From positions 496,001 through 560,000 of the forward strand of contig JAWNZC010000123.1 in the NCBI GenBank assembly GCA_035771165.1: 64,000 bases of DNA. Direction: 5' to 3'. A program made the position numbers and the translations under genes. The notes beneath the pieces were generated by a model. That model ran no database searches. It was given only the letters and a program-made list of their open reading frames with translations, and was not told the DNA's origin. Positions 60,121 through 64,000 of this stretch are shown here, piece after piece. The DNA is from Paragorgia papillata (lineage: Eukaryota > Cnidaria > Anthozoa > Scleralcyonacea > Coralliidae). Each line of letters opens with the position of its first letter. Within the stretch, counting starts at the first letter, position 1.

Positions 60121-60138
60121 AGCCTCCTAAAATATCTC

Positions 60139-60570
<432 letters not shown>

Positions 60571-61462
60571 TTACGGGGCTTAGGGGGAGTATATGGCTCC
60601 GATCGCGCTTTGACTAATATTTCTACACATCTTTTTCCAATTATGTGATTTTATCACACATCAAGCTTATTGTATACTTCTGGGGGAACGTCAAGCTTCA
60701 ACCGTTAATTGTGGCGAAATTCCAATGGCAAATATAGCAGAAATGCAAAAATATCTAAAAAACTAGACGTTCGTATTAATTTCAGACCGTGATTTTATTA
60801 ATATTTGGTTGGCGATTGAACTGTTTCGTCGGAAATTCATTCGGTAAAAAATGGGCCAGGTAGATTAATTCGACATTGAATATAGCATTTTGTTTATTTC
60901 CTCTCCAATAATATCGCAGACGGGAATGTGTCCCGCGCGTTTCACGTATTCACGCGAAATCCACGCTTTCTTGCCGCGTATGTGCAGACAATTTGGCCAC
61001 CTGTTGCCCAGTACTCTTTGCAGGCTTAAGAGTAGTAAGAGCTTACCAGGGGAGTTTATAGAAAAGCCTTAAAACAATTGTCAGATGGCAATTTACCGTC
61101 ATCACTGGAAAACAGAAGGAAAATACAAGCAAATACAGTCCAAAATTGTCAACTGCATACTTTAAGGCTTTGTAAAGACCTGTTTTACTACCAAAGTTAT
61201 ATAGCTAGATATAGTTTTATAATTAAGTTATTGACTGTCTTCGTTGATTTTTTCGAGTTTTGTGATATAGGCAAATTTATCGATTACTGGGCAGAGTGAT
61301 AAACTACGAAATAACACGTTTTTCTGCTTAATAATACCAACAAATTCAAAAAGTAAACTTCTAAACTTTGTACAGGGTTCTTTGTTTGATACCAAAGAAA
61401 GAGATGTTTTCTTTATAATATGGCTCTTTTTGTGCTACGAAAACGTAGCGGCCATCTTTATT

Positions 61463-62393
61463 ACTAGAAGTTGATGACAAAATGGCCGCCGCTTAAGGCT
61501 ACTGTAATTTACGTAGTATAGTCCTTATAAAATGGCATCCAATTTTGAACAGTAGATATATAGAAGGGAAATATTAAAATGAAAATTCTACTAATTGAGT
61601 ATCTCGCCTACTATTTGCCGACCTCGCTGTTTAACCCTTTAATGCCCAAGAGTGCCTTTAGTATTTTACTCTGGCTAACGCCAGACGATTTTACTCGTCC
61701 ATAGGAAACCTCCTGGGTTATATAGAGGGTTAAGAACCTATCTCGATTAACCCTTTAATGCCCAAGAGTGCCTTTCCATAGGAAACCTCCTGGGTTATAG
61801 AGGGTTAAGCAACAGCGATTTTCAAATTATTTACTTCCTTATTTGTTTAAATCGGGTATACCTACGATCCGCCAAATGATTATATCTCTCGAGCTATCGT
61901 TTATCGGTGTTTGAGCCTCCATCAATTATGGTGAGTTCAAAATGCCCATTGTCTTGTTGTCATTACAAGTCGGGTAGTCGTTAAATTAGAGGTATACAAC
62001 TTCAGCCAATTTGGTCAATATGTAATCTATTACATGCAAGATAAAGGCTCCTCTATCAAGTCTTGAACATTTGACCAAAGACGATTTTGAAAGTATGAAA
62101 CAAAATCCTACCGCAATCCGGTGGTGCATGACCTACTTATTTGTTTACTATTTTCAACACAATTTGGCGGATCGTAGATATACCTGATGAAATTAAATAG
62201 GTGACTAAATGATTGGATAATGGTTGTTGTTTAGATCAGGAGGTCGGCAAATAGTTGGCAAGCTACTCAATAAGCAGAATTCTCACTTTAATATATTCCC
62301 CTTATATATTTACTGTTCGAAATGGAACGCTATCTTCTAAGAAATATATGTAAATTGGCTTTCAAGCGCTGGCCATTTTGTCATTAATTTCTG
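61463..62393. mobile_element. 930-bp foldback element, about 170-bp arms
   Basis: The left arm has GACAAAATGGCC, TACTCAATT-type and CGCCTACTATTTGCCGACCTC blocks; the right arm GAGGTCGGCAAATAGTTGGC through ATGTAAATTGGC and GGCCATTTTGTC is inverted. A second, inner pair GGGTATACCTACGATCCGCC / GGCGGATCGTAGATATACC lies at about 61855 and 62164. A tandem 115-bp duplication with ACCCTTTAATGCCCAAGAGT lies at 61632 and 61747. The element is absent from the paralogous copy at 31.4 kb. Confidence 0.75.
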
Positions 62394-62730
62394 GTAATGT
62401 TGTACTCCATTTTTAGAGCAAGATGAACAATCCAGTTATATAGAGACCAGTGGCTCTCCTTTTGACGCTAAAATCGTCTGGCGTAAACAATAGAGTAAAG
62501 CAATAAATGGACTGGTCTTGTCTGGCTCAGGCAGAAATGGGTTAAATTTGCATATCAGACAAGTCTGCCGGAATATCTCAAGAACAAAGTGAGATATGGA
62601 AGAGCTGTAAATTAATTTTCTTCATTATTTTGAGAGTTTTTTTTCAAATACAGATAAACTCAGTTTTTGCTTCATCATAGGCACTTTAAATGAGAATCTA
62701 AACCAAAAGTTGATATCAAGTTGCAATCAA

Positions 62731-62999
62731 TTAGACAAAATGCTTGTTCTCCACCTCTTGCGCTAACTTTATCAGTTTAGCATCTTTTAAAGCCTTAACC
62801 AGCGTTGATCTTGTTCCATGCCTTTCCTTAAATTGCTCAAGCATGGTACGAGCCTTCTGATCTACACTCTCATCCAATCTGCAACCAGCGATATTTTTAG
62901 TATCGTCAACATCAAGTACTTTTGTCAGTAATGCCACATCCTTCCATTTGGATCCTAGTTTTCGTGCTATTCTCACAATCTCGTCACCTTGTAATTCAT
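62731..62999 (-). CDS. death-domain terminal exon of a second, tandem gene copy
   Basis: Same acceptor (TTCTTACAG) and phase as 31548-31813. It reads ELQGDEIVRIARKLG, SKWKDVALLTKVLDVDDTKN, KARTMLEQFKERHGTRSTLV and ALKDAKLIKLAQEVENKHFV, then TAA. Substitutions are spread but the hydrophobic core is kept, so it is probably under selection. The rest of this gene must lie beyond the right edge of the window. Confidence 0.75.
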
Positions 63000-63139
63000 C
63001 TGTAAGAATTCAAAGGAGTGAGTTACGTTCATTGAAACGCTAATAAGTTCAGTTGCAATGCTAAATGATCATTCAGACGCCCAGCAAAATACACAAAGTT
63101 TAAAAATATAATTTAGTAGAATCTAACATTTCGTTTCTT

Positions 63140-63225
63140 CTATTCCTTTCTTTTCCCCTTCCTTCCTTTCCTTTCCTTTTCTTTCCTTTCCTTTCCTTTC
63201 CTTTCTTTTTTTTCCTGTTCTTTAT

Positions 63226-63281
<56 letters not shown>

Positions 63282-63320
63282 GGAAACTTTATTGAAATAC
63301 TTTATATATATATATATATA
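63140..63320. repeat. CCTTT, TAA and TA microsatellites
   Basis: Counterpart of the tracts at 31980-32060, followed by a (TA)n run at 63302-63320. Confidence 0.9.
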
Positions 63321-63434
63321 TCTATAATATATACAATTATAAATCTCACTAATTAAGGTAATTTATAATTGACTACTTGAACCTATTTATTGCTTACAAT
63401 AATAATAATAATAACAAGCGTTCACTCGGGCTAC

Positions 63435-63802
63435 TAGGGACCTTAAGATCTACGACGGCAACTTCGAGGATGACGTCCTTCAAACAAAAGCATTCTTCCT
63501 TCAAAACAAAGATAATGAATAATTTCTAGTCCCAAGAGTAATCTGAACACCGTCCTCGCTCTGTATAGAACGCCACTCAGAGTATTTTCACGTCTTCAGG
63601 ACGACGTTGACTCGTGGGGTGATGAGAACTGTCGTCTGAGATTGCCTTAACACAGACACTGCAACCGTTTTAACAATTTGAAAATTATAAAACAAGCTTC
63701 AAGTATTGAATACAGTAGTCAGTTAACCGTGACTTCTTTTTAATGCTGAAATTTGAATTGCTTTTTAACCGCCGTCGTCGTCCTAGCATCTTAAGGTCCC
63801 TA
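63435..63802. mobile_element. 368-bp MITE with TAGGGACC termini
   Basis: TAGGGACCTTAAGAT and ATCTTAAGGTCCCTA are exact inverted ends, followed inward by CTACGACGGC and GCCGTCGTCG. No coding. Confidence 0.8.
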
Positions 63803-64000
63803 CTGGCAAAGTGCGGAGGTATTGCAACAATCAAAAATCGAAGACCTCTCAGTCCTCCGCTGAGGCTATATACCGCGCTAGCAAATGTGGGAGTGGGCCG
63901 AGGAAGACCAGATCGAAGACTGATTGTGGTGCATACTCCACACTGGTGACATATTTACAATCAAGACATGAAGTTGTCAGCCTCATCTGATCACTGTTGA

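Larger units (their letters stand above)
61010..63260. repeat. segmental duplication, copy 2 (death-domain exon and flanks)
   Basis: Same order of blocks as 30945-32060, with an extra 1.1 kb inserted between ACGAAAACGTAGCGGCCATC (61438) and GTTAAATTTGCATATCAG (62540). Confidence 0.85.

Overview
The window looks like nuclear DNA from an anthozoan cnidarian, most likely a stony coral. It is AT-rich and intron-rich, and densely packed with short inverted-repeat (MITE-like) elements, decayed LINE and Penelope-like fragments, a Crypton-type relic and long microsatellites. The two host genes I can see are of kinds that are expanded in cnidarians. The organism call is inference from gene content, since no alignment was possible.

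Host gene 1 (+ strand, 2.5-21.4 kb) is the 3' part of an RNF213/mysterin-like E3 ubiquitin ligase gene. Eight exons (2481-2564, 5214-5394, 5664-5868, 6908-6982, 7471-7668, 8210-8299, 16174-16343, 21231-21393) have matching splice phases and encode the last 387 residues up to the stop. The 7.9-kb intron between the sixth and seventh of these exons holds a complete, young LTR retrotransposon in antisense orientation (10082-15376). It has one 1,507-codon gag-pol frame, a primer-binding site, a polypurine tract and two nearly identical LTRs. I find no aspartic-protease motif in it, and its LTR ends are not TG...CA.

Host gene 2 (- strand, 48.4-31.5 kb) is a three-exon segment that I assembled by splice phase: 48402-47758, 42842-42684 and 31813-31548. 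It encodes a purine-nucleoside-phosphorylase/MTA-SAH-nucleosidase-type domain fused to a C-terminal death domain, which suggests an innate-immune or cell-death role. Its first intron is almost entirely a 4.2-kb satellite array of about 170-bp units. Its second intron carries a Crypton-like relic, a 1.1-kb homopyrimidine tract and several foldback elements. A second, diverged death-domain exon with the same downstream sequence lies at 62999-62731, so the locus is probably a tandem family with the next copy's nucleosidase part beyond the right edge.

The rest is accessory sequence. It includes a 3.18-kb hAT-like element with exact 8-bp target duplications (52194-55377) nested in an older inverted-repeat element; a 1.6-kb inverted repeat enclosing a Penelope-type fragment (16586-18169); hammerhead-ribozyme-like cores at Penelope-like 3' ends; a tRNA-Gln-like sequence inside a small repeat; a 5S-rRNA-derived SINE; a CR1-type LINE ORF1 with an SGNH-esterase signature; and about twenty MITE-like palindromes in several recurring families. 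No bacterial operons, CRISPR arrays or replication origins are present.
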